Notes under the pieces: generated by a model
What the model was told of the DNA's origin: nothing
Seen by the model: only the letters and a program-made list of their open reading frames with translations
Databases searched by the model: none
Shown here: positions 45,897-55,293 of the stretch, piece by piece
Position numbering within the stretch: position 1 is the first letter of the stretch
How the letters are laid out: every line of letters begins with the position of its first letter
Program-made: the position numbers and the translations under genes
Source of the DNA: Saccharospirillum sp.
GTDB lineage: Bacteria; Pseudomonadota; Gammaproteobacteria; Pseudomonadales; Natronospirillaceae
Length of the DNA stretch: 64,000 nucleotides
Reading direction: 5' to 3'
NCBI GenBank assembly: GCA_022565595.1
Contig: JAIUML010000025.1
Location: forward strand, 1 to 64,000

Positions 45897-46688
45897 ATGC
45901 TGATCTGGCTTGCAATTTTAGGATACGGTTTCAGTGGTGGGGTTGCCCTCTACAGTCTGCAAAAAGCCAGTCTACCGGATCGTCGCCTCTTGTTCTGGCC
46001 AGCGGTTTTCGGCGCTGCAGCACATTTGTCGACTCTGGCCTCTGAACTGATTGTATTTGGAGCCCTTCAGGTCGGATTCTTCAATTCTGCCTCGATCATT
46101 ACCTTCTTTATTGTCAGCACTTTGCTCGTCAGCGGCTTCTCCAAGCCGATTCACAGCCTTTTTGCCTTCGTACTCCCACTGGCTGCCGCCATTTTGATCG
46201 TCGCTCTGCTGGTACCTCAAACGCAACCGCCCAGGTTCTACTCCGGCGGGATGATGTTCCATATCTTCGTTTCCATGCTGGCTTACAGCGTCATTACTAT
46301 CGCCGCTTTACTCGCGGTACTGCTTGGCATTCAGAACCGTCAGTTACATGAACACCACCCTGAAACCCGGCTAAACCGTGTGTTGCCACCGTTACAAACC
46401 ACCGAGCGATTGATGTTCGAGTGGTTGATGATCGGCTTTGTTTTGCTGACCATCGCCATCATCTCCGGCAGCCTTTTTGTGAGCGATTTCTTTGCCCAGA
46501 GTCTGGCACACAAGACAGTCCTTACCCTGATCGCATGGCTGTTCTTTGCGGTACTGCTATTCGGCCATTTCCATTTGGGTTGGCGTGGGGCCAGGGCAAG
46601 TCGCCTGACCGTCCTTGGCTTCGCTTTCCTGATGTTGGCGTTCTTTGGCTCGAAGTTTGTCATGGAGTACCTGATCACCAAATTTTGA
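45897..46688 (+). CDS. CcsA/YpjD-like inner membrane protein
   Basis: 263 aa, eight hydrophobic segments. PF01578 (cytochrome c assembly) type, with histidines in MMFHIFVSMLAYS and AHKTVLTLI as possible haem ligands. The full WWD motif of CcmC/CcmF is not apparent. Divergent from ffh, as in other gammaproteobacteria (ypjD). Function unknown. Confidence 0.82.
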   Translation: MLIWLAILGYGFSGGVALYSLQKASLPDRRLLFWPAVFGAAAHLSTLASELIVFGALQVGFFNSASIITFFIVSTLLVSGFSKPIHSLFAFVLPLAAAILIVALLVPQTQPPRFYSGGMMFHIFVSMLAYSVITIAALLAVLLGIQNRQLHEHHPETRLNRVLPPLQTTERLMFEWLMIGFVLLTIAIISGSLFVSDFFAQSLAHKTVLTLIAWLFFAVLLFGHFHLGWRGARASRLTVLGFAFLMLAFFGSKFVMEYLITKF

Positions 46689-46822
46689 GCCAATTCAATG
46701 GGTCTGGTGTTCGTCTACACAAACAACAGCCAATTATCCGTGATTGAATGCTCACTTCACTTGACAGCGACCACCCCGGACCGCTAAAAAGCATCTTCTG
46801 ACGGTGATAAAGGTTTTACCCC

Positions 46823-48100
46823 TTGAACGAGCTTCCCTTAGGCCTGCTATTTGCGTTACTGGGCCTGCTTCTGCTTTGTTCGGCTTTTTTCTCAAGTTCC
46901 GAAACCAGCATGCTGTCTTTGAACCGCTATCGTCTAAAGCACCTTGCTAACGAAGGCAACCGCGGTGCCCGCCAGTCTCGGCAGCTTCTGGACAGCCCTG
47001 ACCGCCTGATCAGCGCGATTCTGATTGGCAACAATCTGGTCAATATTGCCGCTGCCACTCTGGCGACCATCATTGCAATACGTATGTTACCGAACAGCCC
47101 GGACCTCGCGTTGGCAATATCAACTGTGCTGCTGACGCTGGTGGTATTGATCTTCGCTGAGGTAACCCCCAAAACGCTGGCTCAACGACACCCTGAGCGC
47201 ATTGCTTTCCCGGCGAGTTACGCCTTAAAACCCATTATGACCTTCTTGAGCCCTGCAATCTGGCTTATCAACGTTATGGTCAAGGCACTTTTTTGGGTAT
47301 TTCGGGTCGGACATCGCGTTCAGGATTCCGACGCGCTATCGACTGAAGAACTGAAAACCATCGTTAACGAGTCCAGCGAGAGTTTACCTCAGGAGCGGCA
47401 ATCGATGTTGCTCGGTATTCTGGAACTGGAAAATGTGACGGTGGAAGACATCATGATCCCCCGAAACGAAGTCGTGGGGGTCGATATGGAGAATTCTGTC
47501 GAAGCCATAGCCGACCAGATTCGACGCACGGAATACACCCGTTTCCCGCTCTACAAGGGCGATCTGGATAAGGTGATTGGCATTCTGCACATTCGTGATG
47601 CGGCAGAATTCCTCTATGCCGATGATCCGAGCAAGGTCATGCTGACCAAGGCCGCCAAGGACCCTTACTTCGTTCCAGAAAGCACGCCGCTCCACACCCA
47701 GTTGATGAACTTTCAGGCGCAGCAATTGCGCATGGGGCTGGTGGTCGATGAGTATGGGGATATTCAGGGCCTGGTGACACTGGAAGATTTGCTGGAGGAG
47801 ATCGTCGGGGAATTCACCACTGACCTGGCGGACAGCAAGGAGATTCACCCTCAGCGCGATGGCTCCTTTGTAATCGATGGCACGGCAAGCATCCGTGACA
47901 TCAACAAGATCTGTGGCTGGGAGCTACCGACCGATGGTCCGAAAACGCTCAACGGCCTGATTCTTGAGCAAATTGAAGACATTCCCGACGCCAACTTGAG
48001 CCTGAAGATCGACCATTACCTGATCGAGATTCTGCAAATCAGGGACAATGCGGTTATCGCTGCACGGGTGAGATCCATCCCAGTAACCAAGCGCCATTGA
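46823..48100 (+). CDS. CNNM/CorC-type membrane protein with CBS pair
   Basis: 425 aa from TTG 46823 (AAGG 10 bases upstream; weak). N-terminal DUF21 domain, three to four helices (about 5-185, SAFFSSSETSMLSLNRYRL). CBS pair (about 205-325: MIPRNEVVGVDMENS...GLVVDEYGDIQGLVTLEDLLEEIVGE) and a C-terminal CorC_HlyC domain. Linked to Mg2+/Co2+ efflux (YfjD/CorB group). Downstream of the YpjD gene. Confidence 0.9.
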   Translation: MNELPLGLLFALLGLLLLCSAFFSSSETSMLSLNRYRLKHLANEGNRGARQSRQLLDSPDRLISAILIGNNLVNIAAATLATIIAIRMLPNSPDLALAISTVLLTLVVLIFAEVTPKTLAQRHPERIAFPASYALKPIMTFLSPAIWLINVMVKALFWVFRVGHRVQDSDALSTEELKTIVNESSESLPQERQSMLLGILELENVTVEDIMIPRNEVVGVDMENSVEAIADQIRRTEYTRFPLYKGDLDKVIGILHIRDAAEFLYADDPSKVMLTKAAKDPYFVPESTPLHTQLMNFQAQQLRMGLVVDEYGDIQGLVTLEDLLEEIVGEFTTDLADSKEIHPQRDGSFVIDGTASIRDINKICGWELPTDGPKTLNGLILEQIEDIPDANLSLKIDHYLIEILQIRDNAVIAARVRSIPVTKRH

Positions 48101-48180
48101 TCTGACCAATATTTGAGCAGCAGCGCATCTGGCCGGTCGTTTTCCGCGTATGATGGTAGAACCTGTTTGGAGTCTTCCTT

Positions 48181-48594
48181 ATGCGCACTCTGGCCCTCTT
48201 GCTCACACTGCTGCTTGGCACCTCTTTAGCTCAGTCGCAGTCTGAAGACCCTACCCCGGAATTCCGCCGTATCATTACCAGCCAGTTGGCCGCTCTGCAG
48301 AATGGAGATGCCGATGGTGCCTGGGCCTTTGCGCACTCTTCGATTCGCAATATCTTTGGTAACCCGGACCGCTTTTACCAGATGGTCGATCAGGGCTATC
48401 GGCCACTGATCGATTTCACCAGGGTGACCTTTCAGGAGGCCGAGCAGGCAGATCAGGTCTGGGTTCAGCCAGTTCGGCTGAGCGACCTGAACAATGACGA
48501 GTACCTTGCCTTCTACGCGATGCAACGCAACGGAGAGGGCGAATGGCGCATAGCCGGCGTCCAGATATACCCATATCAACCACCTTCGCTGTAA
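48181..48594 (+). CDS. Exported DUF4864-like protein
   Basis: 137 aa. Signal peptide (1-19, ...GTSLAQS), then a SnoaL/DUF4864-like fold: ITSQLAALQNGDADGAWAFA...FGNPDRFYQMVDQGYRPL. Periplasmic; no catalytic motif. Monocistronic or read from the CorC gene (80-bp gap). Confidence 0.72.
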   Translation: MRTLALLLTLLLGTSLAQSQSEDPTPEFRRIITSQLAALQNGDADGAWAFAHSSIRNIFGNPDRFYQMVDQGYRPLIDFTRVTFQEAEQADQVWVQPVRLSDLNNDEYLAFYAMQRNGEGEWRIAGVQIYPYQPPSL

Positions 48595-48764
48595 GTTCCT
48601 CTGCCGCTGCTTTAGAATATTGCCCGTTTAGACGATCCATACTTCTTTGAGGCAGCGGTTGAACCCGCCCCAGCTACCGGGGTTGATCTATTCGAGTCGT
48701 CGCGATTACCTCGTTTAAATACAAACTGCAGAAAGCACTACAATTACATCAAGGACAATCCGCT

Positions 48765-49493
48765 TTGAACATCAAAATCGTACTGGTACAGACCTGGCAC
48801 CCCGGGAACATTGGCGCGGCAGCGAGGGCCATGAAGAATATGGGGTTGCATCAGTTGGTGCTGGTGAATCCGGTCGATTTCCCCTCAGATGAGGCCTATA
48901 ACCGGGCTGGCAAGGCCACAGATGTGTTGGACAATGCCCTGGTGGTGAGGAGCCTGGCAGAGGCAATCAGTGATTGCCAGTGGGTGGTGGCGACCAGTGC
49001 TCGGGATCGCAGTATTCGTTTGCCGGCGTTCAGTGCCGAGACTTGTGGCAAGCAGGCGGTTGTTGAGCAGGCGTCAGCACCGGTCGCTATTGTCTTTGGT
49101 CGGGAGCGTATGGGGCTGCATAACGATGATATTCAGCAGTGTCATGCTCAGGTGAATATTGATGCCAACCCGGAGTACCCGGTGTTGAACCTCAGCCAGG
49201 CGGTGCAGTTGATCAGTTATGAGATTTTCAAAGCGAATCAAACCACGCCACCTGCTTCAAGGGAAGAGGAAGCCTATCCGTTGCAGGAGGATCTGGAGCG
49301 GTTTTATCAGCATCTGGATGAGGCGTTACACAGCATTGGCTTTTTGAAGCCGGCTCAACCAGGCCAGACGATGGATCATTTGCGCGCCCTGTTCAGGCGC
49401 GCTCGACCAAGCAGCAAGGAGTTGAAGCTGCTCAGGGGTGTGCTCTCTGCCGCTGAGAGTGCGGCAAAGCCCGATTCTCGGTCAGATAAATGA
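48765..49493 (+). CDS. trmJ: tRNA (Cm32/Um32) methyltransferase TrmJ
   Basis: 242 aa from TTG 48765 (AAGGA 9 bases upstream). SPOUT domain: LVQTWHPGNIGAAARAMKNMG, VFGRERMGL, YPVLNLSQAVQ (knot). Helical C-terminal extension (about 165-240) typical of TrmJ. Methylates ribose at tRNA position 32. Its 3' end overlaps the convergent membrane-protein gene by 62 bp. Confidence 0.93.
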   Translation: MNIKIVLVQTWHPGNIGAAARAMKNMGLHQLVLVNPVDFPSDEAYNRAGKATDVLDNALVVRSLAEAISDCQWVVATSARDRSIRLPAFSAETCGKQAVVEQASAPVAIVFGRERMGLHNDDIQQCHAQVNIDANPEYPVLNLSQAVQLISYEIFKANQTTPPASREEEAYPLQEDLERFYQHLDEALHSIGFLKPAQPGQTMDHLRALFRRARPSSKELKLLRGVLSAAESAAKPDSRSDK

Positions 49494-49800
49494 GTGGGTT
49501 GATCACCAACCAACTGTAAACGGCGACTCCAATCGACAGACCAATCAGGGCGACCCAGTCAAAAACAGTGACCACCATGGACAGCTGTGAGCCGGTGATG
49601 GTTGGTGCCAGCAATAATGCAGCAACCCCTGTAACTGCGGCCAGCAACCAGCTCAGGCCCTGGCGGGCATTGCTGATGCGATAGCCTTTTAGCCACCCAG
49701 CCAGTTGTGCGACCAGGAGCACGACCAGAGCGAGAACGATCAGCCAAAGCAATGGCTGCACGGTGTACCAGATGACCGTCAAGATACCTGTCAGACTCAT
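49432..49800 (-). CDS. Small inner-membrane protein beside the sulfide:quinone reductase
   Basis: 122 aa with three membrane helices (about 10-35, 47-65, 78-105). No family is recognised with confidence. It starts 12 bp after the SQR gene, so it is probably co-expressed and may help membrane attachment or quinone transfer (inference). Converges with trmJ, overlapping by 62 bp. Confidence 0.65.
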   Translation of the reverse strand: MSLTGILTVIWYTVQPLLWLIVLALVVLLVAQLAGWLKGYRISNARQGLSWLLAAVTGVAALLLAPTITGSQLSMVVTVFDWVALIGLSIGVAVYSWLVINPLIYLTENRALPHSQRQRAHP

Positions 49801-49812
49801 GAATGCTCCTCC

Positions 49813-51147
49813 TCAAATCTTGCCATCAAGCATGGCGTAGTAAGCTGGCTGCAACATCCGGTCTTTCATGATCCAGACGGCCCAGGATTCTTCTTTCGGG
49901 TCAATGAACGGAAAGGACGGCAGCAGCACACCGCCGTAGCCGAACTCGACCAGCATGGCCTTGCCGATGCCGGTAATCAGCGGGCAGGATGTGTAACCGT
50001 TGTGTTGTGCCTGGGGTGCCTGCCCTTGCATCACGGCCAACAAGTTTTCTTCGACTACCGGTACCTGCATTTTGACACTGGCGGCGGTTTTGTTGACCGG
50101 CGCGCCGATGACATCGCCCAGGCCAAACACTTCAGGGTAACGACGATGCTGCATGGTGTGTTGGTCTACTTCCAGCCAGTTGCCTGCGAAGGGGCCTTCC
50201 CACCAGACCAGATCACTATCGCGCAAGGCGTCAGGGGCGCTCATGGGCGGTACAACGTGCAGAAACCCGTAGTCCTGAGTAACGAGGGTCCCGTCCGTTT
50301 GCTGGAAAGTGGCTTTTCGATTCGGTCCATCCACTGCAACCAGCCTATGGAAGTCGTGGCGGATGACGCCCTGTGACTGCCAGCGTTCCTTGACGAAGGT
50401 ATTGTAATAATCAATACCAAAGACCCGATCACCCGGAACGTAAAAGTGCACATCGAAGCGATCTCTATCTGGCCGGGCTTCCAGTCTGGAAAGGGTTGTG
50501 AAGCACATTTTCAATGGTGCGCCAGCACACTTGATTGGAGTCGGCGCCAGGGTGAAAACGCCAGCGCCTTCGCCTCTTTGCATCCACTGCTCGATCATCT
50601 GGTTGGTTTTAACGGCGTGCTCCGGGGTGTCGTAGACACAGCCAATGCCATTGCTGCCGATTTCATTCGCAGAAAAACCTTCAATCTCGTCATAATTGAC
50701 TTGCAGACCCGTTGCCACAACCAGAAAGTCATAGCTGAGCACTTCGCCAGTAGAAAGCCTGACTTGCTTCAAATCGGGTTCGAACGCTTCTGCATAGGCC
50801 TGTTTCCAGTCGACCGTCGACGGCAACCAGTTCTGGGTGGTACTGTTCAATTTGGACGATGCCCAGAGTCCGGAAGCAACCAGAGTCAGGCCTGGCTGAT
50901 AAACATGCCTGGCGCCCCCATCCACAATGGTGATCCGGGCATTGGGCAGTCGCTGCACTAATCGATTAGCCAGGGATATACCACCGGCACCAGCACCGAC
51001 TATAACGATATGCCCACGAGCATTTACGGTACGCGCCAGGCCCTTGGCGGGGGCCATGGCTGCAACTGCACCTGCGGCCATACCCAGCTTAACCAAATCA
51101 CGTCGGCTGACCTGCCCGACTCCTGCTTTGCTTCCAGTTTTAGTCAT
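49813..51147 (-). CDS. Sulfide:quinone oxidoreductase-like flavoprotein, Tat-exported
   Basis: 444 aa. Residues 14-40 are a twin-arginine signal (SRRDLVKLGMAAG). FAD motif VIVGAGAGGISLANR; the type II SQR pattern HVYQPGLTLVASGLW, FTLAPTPIKCAGAPLKM, HVVPPMSAPD, FGLGDVIGAPVNKTAASVK. Cys are in GIGCVYD, IKCAGAP and TSCPLIT, matching the sulfide-binding pair. Oxidises sulfide to polysulfide, passing electrons to quinone. Most SQRs have no Tat signal, which is unusual here. Regulated probably by the palindrome at 51177. Confidence 0.85.
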   Translation of the reverse strand: MTKTGSKAGVGQVSRRDLVKLGMAAGAVAAMAPAKGLARTVNARGHIVIVGAGAGGISLANRLVQRLPNARITIVDGGARHVYQPGLTLVASGLWASSKLNSTTQNWLPSTVDWKQAYAEAFEPDLKQVRLSTGEVLSYDFLVVATGLQVNYDEIEGFSANEIGSNGIGCVYDTPEHAVKTNQMIEQWMQRGEGAGVFTLAPTPIKCAGAPLKMCFTTLSRLEARPDRDRFDVHFYVPGDRVFGIDYYNTFVKERWQSQGVIRHDFHRLVAVDGPNRKATFQQTDGTLVTQDYGFLHVVPPMSAPDALRDSDLVWWEGPFAGNWLEVDQHTMQHRRYPEVFGLGDVIGAPVNKTAASVKMQVPVVEENLLAVMQGQAPQAQHNGYTSCPLITGIGKAMLVEFGYGGVLLPSFPFIDPKEESWAVWIMKDRMLQPAYYAMLDGKI

Positions 51148-51176
51148 AAAGCCACCTTCACTGCGTTCGATATAAC

Positions 51177-51214
51177 ATTAGAATATTCTAATGCATATAT
51201 TATTCTATTTGAAT
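51177..51214. promoter_or_regulatory. Palindromic operator upstream of SQR gene
   Basis: ATTAGAATATTCTAAT (51177-51192) is a perfect 16-bp palindrome, followed by ATTC-TATTT-GAAT (51202-51214). ArsR-type sulfide sensors (BigR/SqrR/YgaV) bind similar ATTC/GAAT repeats, but no such regulator gene is in this window. Confidence 0.6.
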
Positions 51215-51308
51215 ATGACTTTAGTCTTGTTATCGGACAGGCTTAGTGATTTACATCAAGAAACCTGTCGAAATCATGAAAAGGGAGAGATCAGAAAAAC
51301 AGGAAAGG

Positions 51309-52256
51309 TTAAAAATCGGCCAAAAGCGCAGGAGTATCTCCAATGTAGAGGACCAGTTGTTGATCTTCCGTCAAGCTGAAGCGGCTGACTTGCGCCAACA
51401 CAGCCAGGAAAGACTGCTCCCACTCCATCACCTCACGAGCACAGCCCATTCGGGTGGTGGCCAGGTTGCCAATATCGAGCCCTTCACCGCTTAGCCGAAC
51501 AGCGCCAAAGTATCGATTACAGGCCGACCTGCCAGACAAGCGCCGGTCTTCGCTAAAAAACATCGACAATTCGATGTTTTCAGGGATCTCCTGCTCATGC
51601 AGGCTGGTTACCCGCCATTGCGGCCCCTGCAACAGATCGTAAGGTTTGCCACCGCAGCCCTGTAAAATCTGCCCCTCATGACTCAACCGAACCCTGTATG
51701 GATAAGGCATTCCCGTCATACTGTCCTGACACAGGCTGGCTTCGACAGTCAATTGCTCCTGGTCTGAACCAAAATGGAGCAGAGCGTCTTCTGTTCTGCC
51801 TTCAAAGTTTCGTTCAACAATGAGGCCCTCTTGCTCCTGGTTGAACCCAAGCCGGCTCAACACGACGCGATCCTCTTCCAGCTTGAGGTGCCAGAATGGC
51901 TCATTGCCCCTGGCGTCAAGGAAGAACGGTACGGAACCAGCGATGGTGCATTCGGGCCATGAAACACCGTTCACCACAAGGCGGGCAAGGGGCCCCTGCT
52001 GCCAGAACTCAGACTCGGTCTCCTGGCTCTGATAGCGCACACCAGACTCGTCGACGACTGCCGTCATCGCAATGGTTCGATCACCCAGTTCCAGCACAGC
52101 ACCCTTACCCTCTACCTTTAACTGAGCCGTCATCAAGCCGCAGCGGTATTGGCTACTCATCGGTTCGGGATCCAGCAGCGCTTCTTTCGGCACACTTTGG
52201 CACGCACTCAGCACCAGTGCGGACAGGAGTATCAACACCCTGTAATGAATGATCAT
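51309..52256 (-). CDS. MliC-META multidomain lipoprotein
   Basis: 315 aa from ATG 52256. Lipobox LSAC (Cys near 19). First domain (about 32-100, YRCGLMTAQLKV...ESEFWQQGPLARLVVNG..WPEC) resembles MliC, the c-type lysozyme inhibitor. A middle COG3650-like part (ARGNEPFWHLKLEEDRVVLSRLGF) and a C-terminal META/HslJ domain (about 215-310: WRVTSLHEQEIPENIEL...GRSACNRYFG...TTRMGC) follow. Outer-membrane lipoprotein, possibly envelope-protective. The gene follows the GDPD gene by 16 bp. Confidence 0.8.
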   Translation of the reverse strand: MIIHYRVLILLSALVLSACQSVPKEALLDPEPMSSQYRCGLMTAQLKVEGKGAVLELGDRTIAMTAVVDESGVRYQSQETESEFWQQGPLARLVVNGVSWPECTIAGSVPFFLDARGNEPFWHLKLEEDRVVLSRLGFNQEQEGLIVERNFEGRTEDALLHFGSDQEQLTVEASLCQDSMTGMPYPYRVRLSHEGQILQGCGGKPYDLLQGPQWRVTSLHEQEIPENIELSMFFSEDRRLSGRSACNRYFGAVRLSGEGLDIGNLATTRMGCAREVMEWEQSFLAVLAQVSRFSLTEDQQLVLYIGDTPALLADF

Positions 52257-52272
52257 TCTTTCCAGCTTCCTC

Positions 52273-54102
52273 TCAGAATGTCCAGGACCAATATCGCAAA
52301 CGCAATAACCAGCGTTCAATCGCGCTGGATTCAGCACGCTCTTCCATGACCCTGGATAATAGTTCGGGACGATCGGTAATGATACCATCAACACCAATAT
52401 CCAGAAGGCGAGCCATGTCACGCGCGTCATTCACAGTCCACAAATGCACTTCATAACCGTGGGAACGCCATAGCCTCACATTTTGCGGTGTTGCCAGTGC
52501 ATCTCGCATAGCCAGAATGTCGACCGGCAAGCTGGCCAGTGAACCCACAGAGCTATGGACCAACATTGAAAGCCTCAGATCAGGAGCCAATTGACGGGCC
52601 TGCTGGAGGGCGCTCAGTTCCAGGGCGGCAAGAATGGTCTGGTCGATCATCTCCAGCGCTTCGAGCTCTGCGATCACATCAGCAACCAGATCCGGCGCAC
52701 CAGGCTGTTGCTTGATTTCGAGGTAAAGCCCGGCTCGACCTCTAATACGCTCAACAGCCTCAGCCAGGGTGGGCACCTGCTCTCCTGCAAATTCCGCACT
52801 GAACCAGCTACCGACATCCATCTCTCTCAGTTCCTCATAGTCAACCTGCCAGATGGTTCGAGGATCGGCAGCCACCCGACGCAGGTCTCGATCATGTAAT
52901 AAAACCAGTACGCCATCGCGCGTGCGCCGAACATCCAGCTCCACATAGTCGGCTCCTTCTGCAATAGCTGCATCAATGGCTGACAAAGTATTTTCCGGCG
53001 CATTGAAGGGGCTGCCTCGGTGGGCAATGTTGTCGGTCCTGTCCAACTGATCAAACACTTGAAGAGCAAAGGCTACTTGACCCAGAGCCACCACAACCAC
53101 CAGAAACTCAATACCAAAAGCCAGGGTTCCACCATGGCGAGGTCTTGTTTCAGTCGTTTGCAGCAGGGGTTTTTGCCGACACTGGCGATACAGCTTGGCA
53201 ATCAACAGGCTGTTGGTGCTTACCCCGATAAAGCCCACCAGCCAACCTGTTACCGCGAATCCGACAATCAGCAATGCCATCATGCTGAGCACTATGGCGG
53301 AGTCACTCGGCAAGGGGGCAATGAAGACAGCCGCGGACCAGGAGAACAATGTCGATAACAAAAAAGGGGCCAGGGTCACCAGAACGGCAACAGACAGCAC
53401 CAGCAACGCCATGGTCAACCTCACCCCTTTGGTGCTGCGCGCACTGCTGTGCAAGGCCTGCCAGGGCTGGTAGTTCTCGAATACGACAAAGGGCATGGCC
53501 AGAAGCCAGCGTACATAGAGACTGCCGTTCAACAGTATTAAACCAGCCGCAATCAGTAGCGCCAGCCCGAGAAAGCGCCAGTATTCGGCTGGTTTGGCCA
53601 GCAGCACGTAATAGATATCGAAGTCACCGAGGATGCGCTCAAAGCCAAGTGCCAGCAGCCACAGCAAGGGGCTGGCCAATAACAGATGCGCAATCACCTG
53701 AATCAGAGCCAGTACCAACAAGCTTGGCAGTTTTCGAGCCACCAGGGTCAGTGCCTGCAGCACAGTGGGGTATTGGCGGTCTGAGTCTGGCGTGATCAAC
53801 GCCATCATGCCGGCGTGTTGCACAAACACCAGCATGGCCGCCAGGGAAGCTGCACTGATGACCCAGAGCGCACCCAGAGGAGTGGCAGCAAGGCGGATAA
53901 GGTCGATGTTGCCGACCATGGTCTCGCCGGTCAGAGACAGCATCGCCGTCAACGACCAACCAATGGCGGGCACCAGAACGGCCGCGAGCAGGAGGCTGGT
54001 GTAGAGGTAATAGGCCATCAGTGGTCGCCAGTGGTGGCGAACACTGATGGAGATCAGGCGAAGGTAACGGGATAGTGAACGCATGGATTGCAGTCTAGGC
54101 AT
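52273..54102 (-). CDS. Membrane-bound glycerophosphodiester phosphodiesterase
   Basis: 609 aa. The N-terminal half (1-340) has about seven membrane helices (GPDPase_memb type). The C-terminal GDPD domain has IAHRGSPFNAPENTLSAI, VELDVRRTRDGV, LLHDRDLRRV and LWTVND. Hydrolyses glycerophosphodiesters to glycerol-3-P plus alcohol; Ca2+/Mg2+-dependent TIM barrel. Start at 54102 (in-frame ATG 54084 also possible). Probably in one transcript with the downstream lipoprotein. Confidence 0.88.
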   Translation of the reverse strand: MPRLQSMRSLSRYLRLISISVRHHWRPLMAYYLYTSLLLAAVLVPAIGWSLTAMLSLTGETMVGNIDLIRLAATPLGALWVISAASLAAMLVFVQHAGMMALITPDSDRQYPTVLQALTLVARKLPSLLVLALIQVIAHLLLASPLLWLLALGFERILGDFDIYYVLLAKPAEYWRFLGLALLIAAGLILLNGSLYVRWLLAMPFVVFENYQPWQALHSSARSTKGVRLTMALLVLSVAVLVTLAPFLLSTLFSWSAAVFIAPLPSDSAIVLSMMALLIVGFAVTGWLVGFIGVSTNSLLIAKLYRQCRQKPLLQTTETRPRHGGTLAFGIEFLVVVVALGQVAFALQVFDQLDRTDNIAHRGSPFNAPENTLSAIDAAIAEGADYVELDVRRTRDGVLVLLHDRDLRRVAADPRTIWQVDYEELREMDVGSWFSAEFAGEQVPTLAEAVERIRGRAGLYLEIKQQPGAPDLVADVIAELEALEMIDQTILAALELSALQQARQLAPDLRLSMLVHSSVGSLASLPVDILAMRDALATPQNVRLWRSHGYEVHLWTVNDARDMARLLDIGVDGIITDRPELLSRVMEERAESSAIERWLLRLRYWSWTF

Positions 54103-54140
54103 TCACTTCAGCGGAAGCAATCCATTGATTTCACTACCGT

Positions 54141-54983
54141 TCAGACCAGCTTGCCTTTTTTGAAGAGCTCTTCGAAGCAGTAATTCGTGGCTTCAACAAA
54201 GCCTTCCACTGAACCGCAATCAAAACGTGTGCCCTTGAAACGATAGGCCATGACGACACCATCCTGTGCTTGCTGCATCAAGGCATCAGTCAACTGGATT
54301 TCGTCGTTCTTGCCCGGCGGAGTAACACGCAGAATGTCGAAGATATCGGGTGTCAGAATATAGCGACCTATAACAGCGAGGTTGCTGGGCGCATCTTCTT
54401 TCTTAGGTTTTTCCACCATGCTCTTGACCCGATACAGGCCATCCTTCATGGCTTCACCATCGATGACACCATACTTGTGGATCTCGTCTTCCGGTACTTC
54501 CATGACTGCAACAATGGAGCAACGAAACTGCTTGTAGATCTTCACCATTTGCCCGAGCACGTTTTCCAGGCCTTCGTCCGGGATGCACAAATCGTCCGCC
54601 AGGACGACACCAAAGGGCTCATTGCCGGTCAAGGTCTCGCCCGCCAGAATGGCATGGCCAAGGCCTTTCATTTCTTTCTGACGAGTAAAAGAGAAAATGC
54701 CTTCGCTCATCACATGGCGAATGGACTCAAGGTACTGCTCTTTGTTTGAGCCGCTGATCTGGTGCTCCAACTCATAGGAAATATCAAAGTGATCCGCGAT
54801 GGCGCGCTTACCTCGGCCAGTCACAAAACCAATTTGATTCAAGCCTGCTTCAATGGATTCCTCGACCCCATATTGCACAAGGGGCTTGTTAACAATGGGC
54901 AGCATTTCCTTGGGTAGAGCCTTGGTTGCTGGCAAGAAGCGAGTACCGTAACCCCCGACGGGGAATAAACATTTACGAATCAT
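54141..54983 (-). CDS. galU: UTP--glucose-1-phosphate uridylyltransferase
   Basis: 280 aa: PVGGYGTRFLPATKALPKEMLP, VLADDLC, KDGLYRVKSMVEKPKKEDAP. Makes UDP-glucose for envelope sugars. Divergent from the GH13 phosphorylase (310-bp interval), which would supply or use glucose-1-P, so the two share a metabolite. Confidence 0.96.
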   Translation of the reverse strand: MIRKCLFPVGGYGTRFLPATKALPKEMLPIVNKPLVQYGVEESIEAGLNQIGFVTGRGKRAIADHFDISYELEHQISGSNKEQYLESIRHVMSEGIFSFTRQKEMKGLGHAILAGETLTGNEPFGVVLADDLCIPDEGLENVLGQMVKIYKQFRCSIVAVMEVPEDEIHKYGVIDGEAMKDGLYRVKSMVEKPKKEDAPSNLAVIGRYILTPDIFDILRVTPPGKNDEIQLTDALMQQAQDGVVMAYRFKGTRFDCGSVEGFVEATNYCFEELFKKGKLV

Positions 54984-55293
54984 CTTTCATCCTCTGCTGA
55001 CTGAGTCCTGTCATACCTTGCAATTCTTTGACCAGAGTCCATTTTGGCGCGTTGTTTGCCAAGCATTTAACCGAGACTGGTCCTTACACAAGCGCCGGTT
55101 CCGGGTTTATCAGGTTGTTACCCAAGACCGGGATGCTCACTCGCTGCCATTGTGCACCAAGTCCGAGCAGGGCACCATGGCAGTGCAAGGTATCGCACCA
55201 TTTTAGACCCGATGATGTGTATATCTGTGACGATCGACCGGGCCAGGCAAGTGATCACTTGATCAGATCATAATACTCTTGATGGAGCCTTTT
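54984..55293. other. Divergent promoter region between galU and phosphorylase
   Basis: 310 bp without a convincing gene. It contains CAAGTGATCACTTG (55248-55261), a perfect 14-bp palindrome 33 bp before the phosphorylase start, then TGATCAG repeats. Positioned as an operator. Confidence 0.5.
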
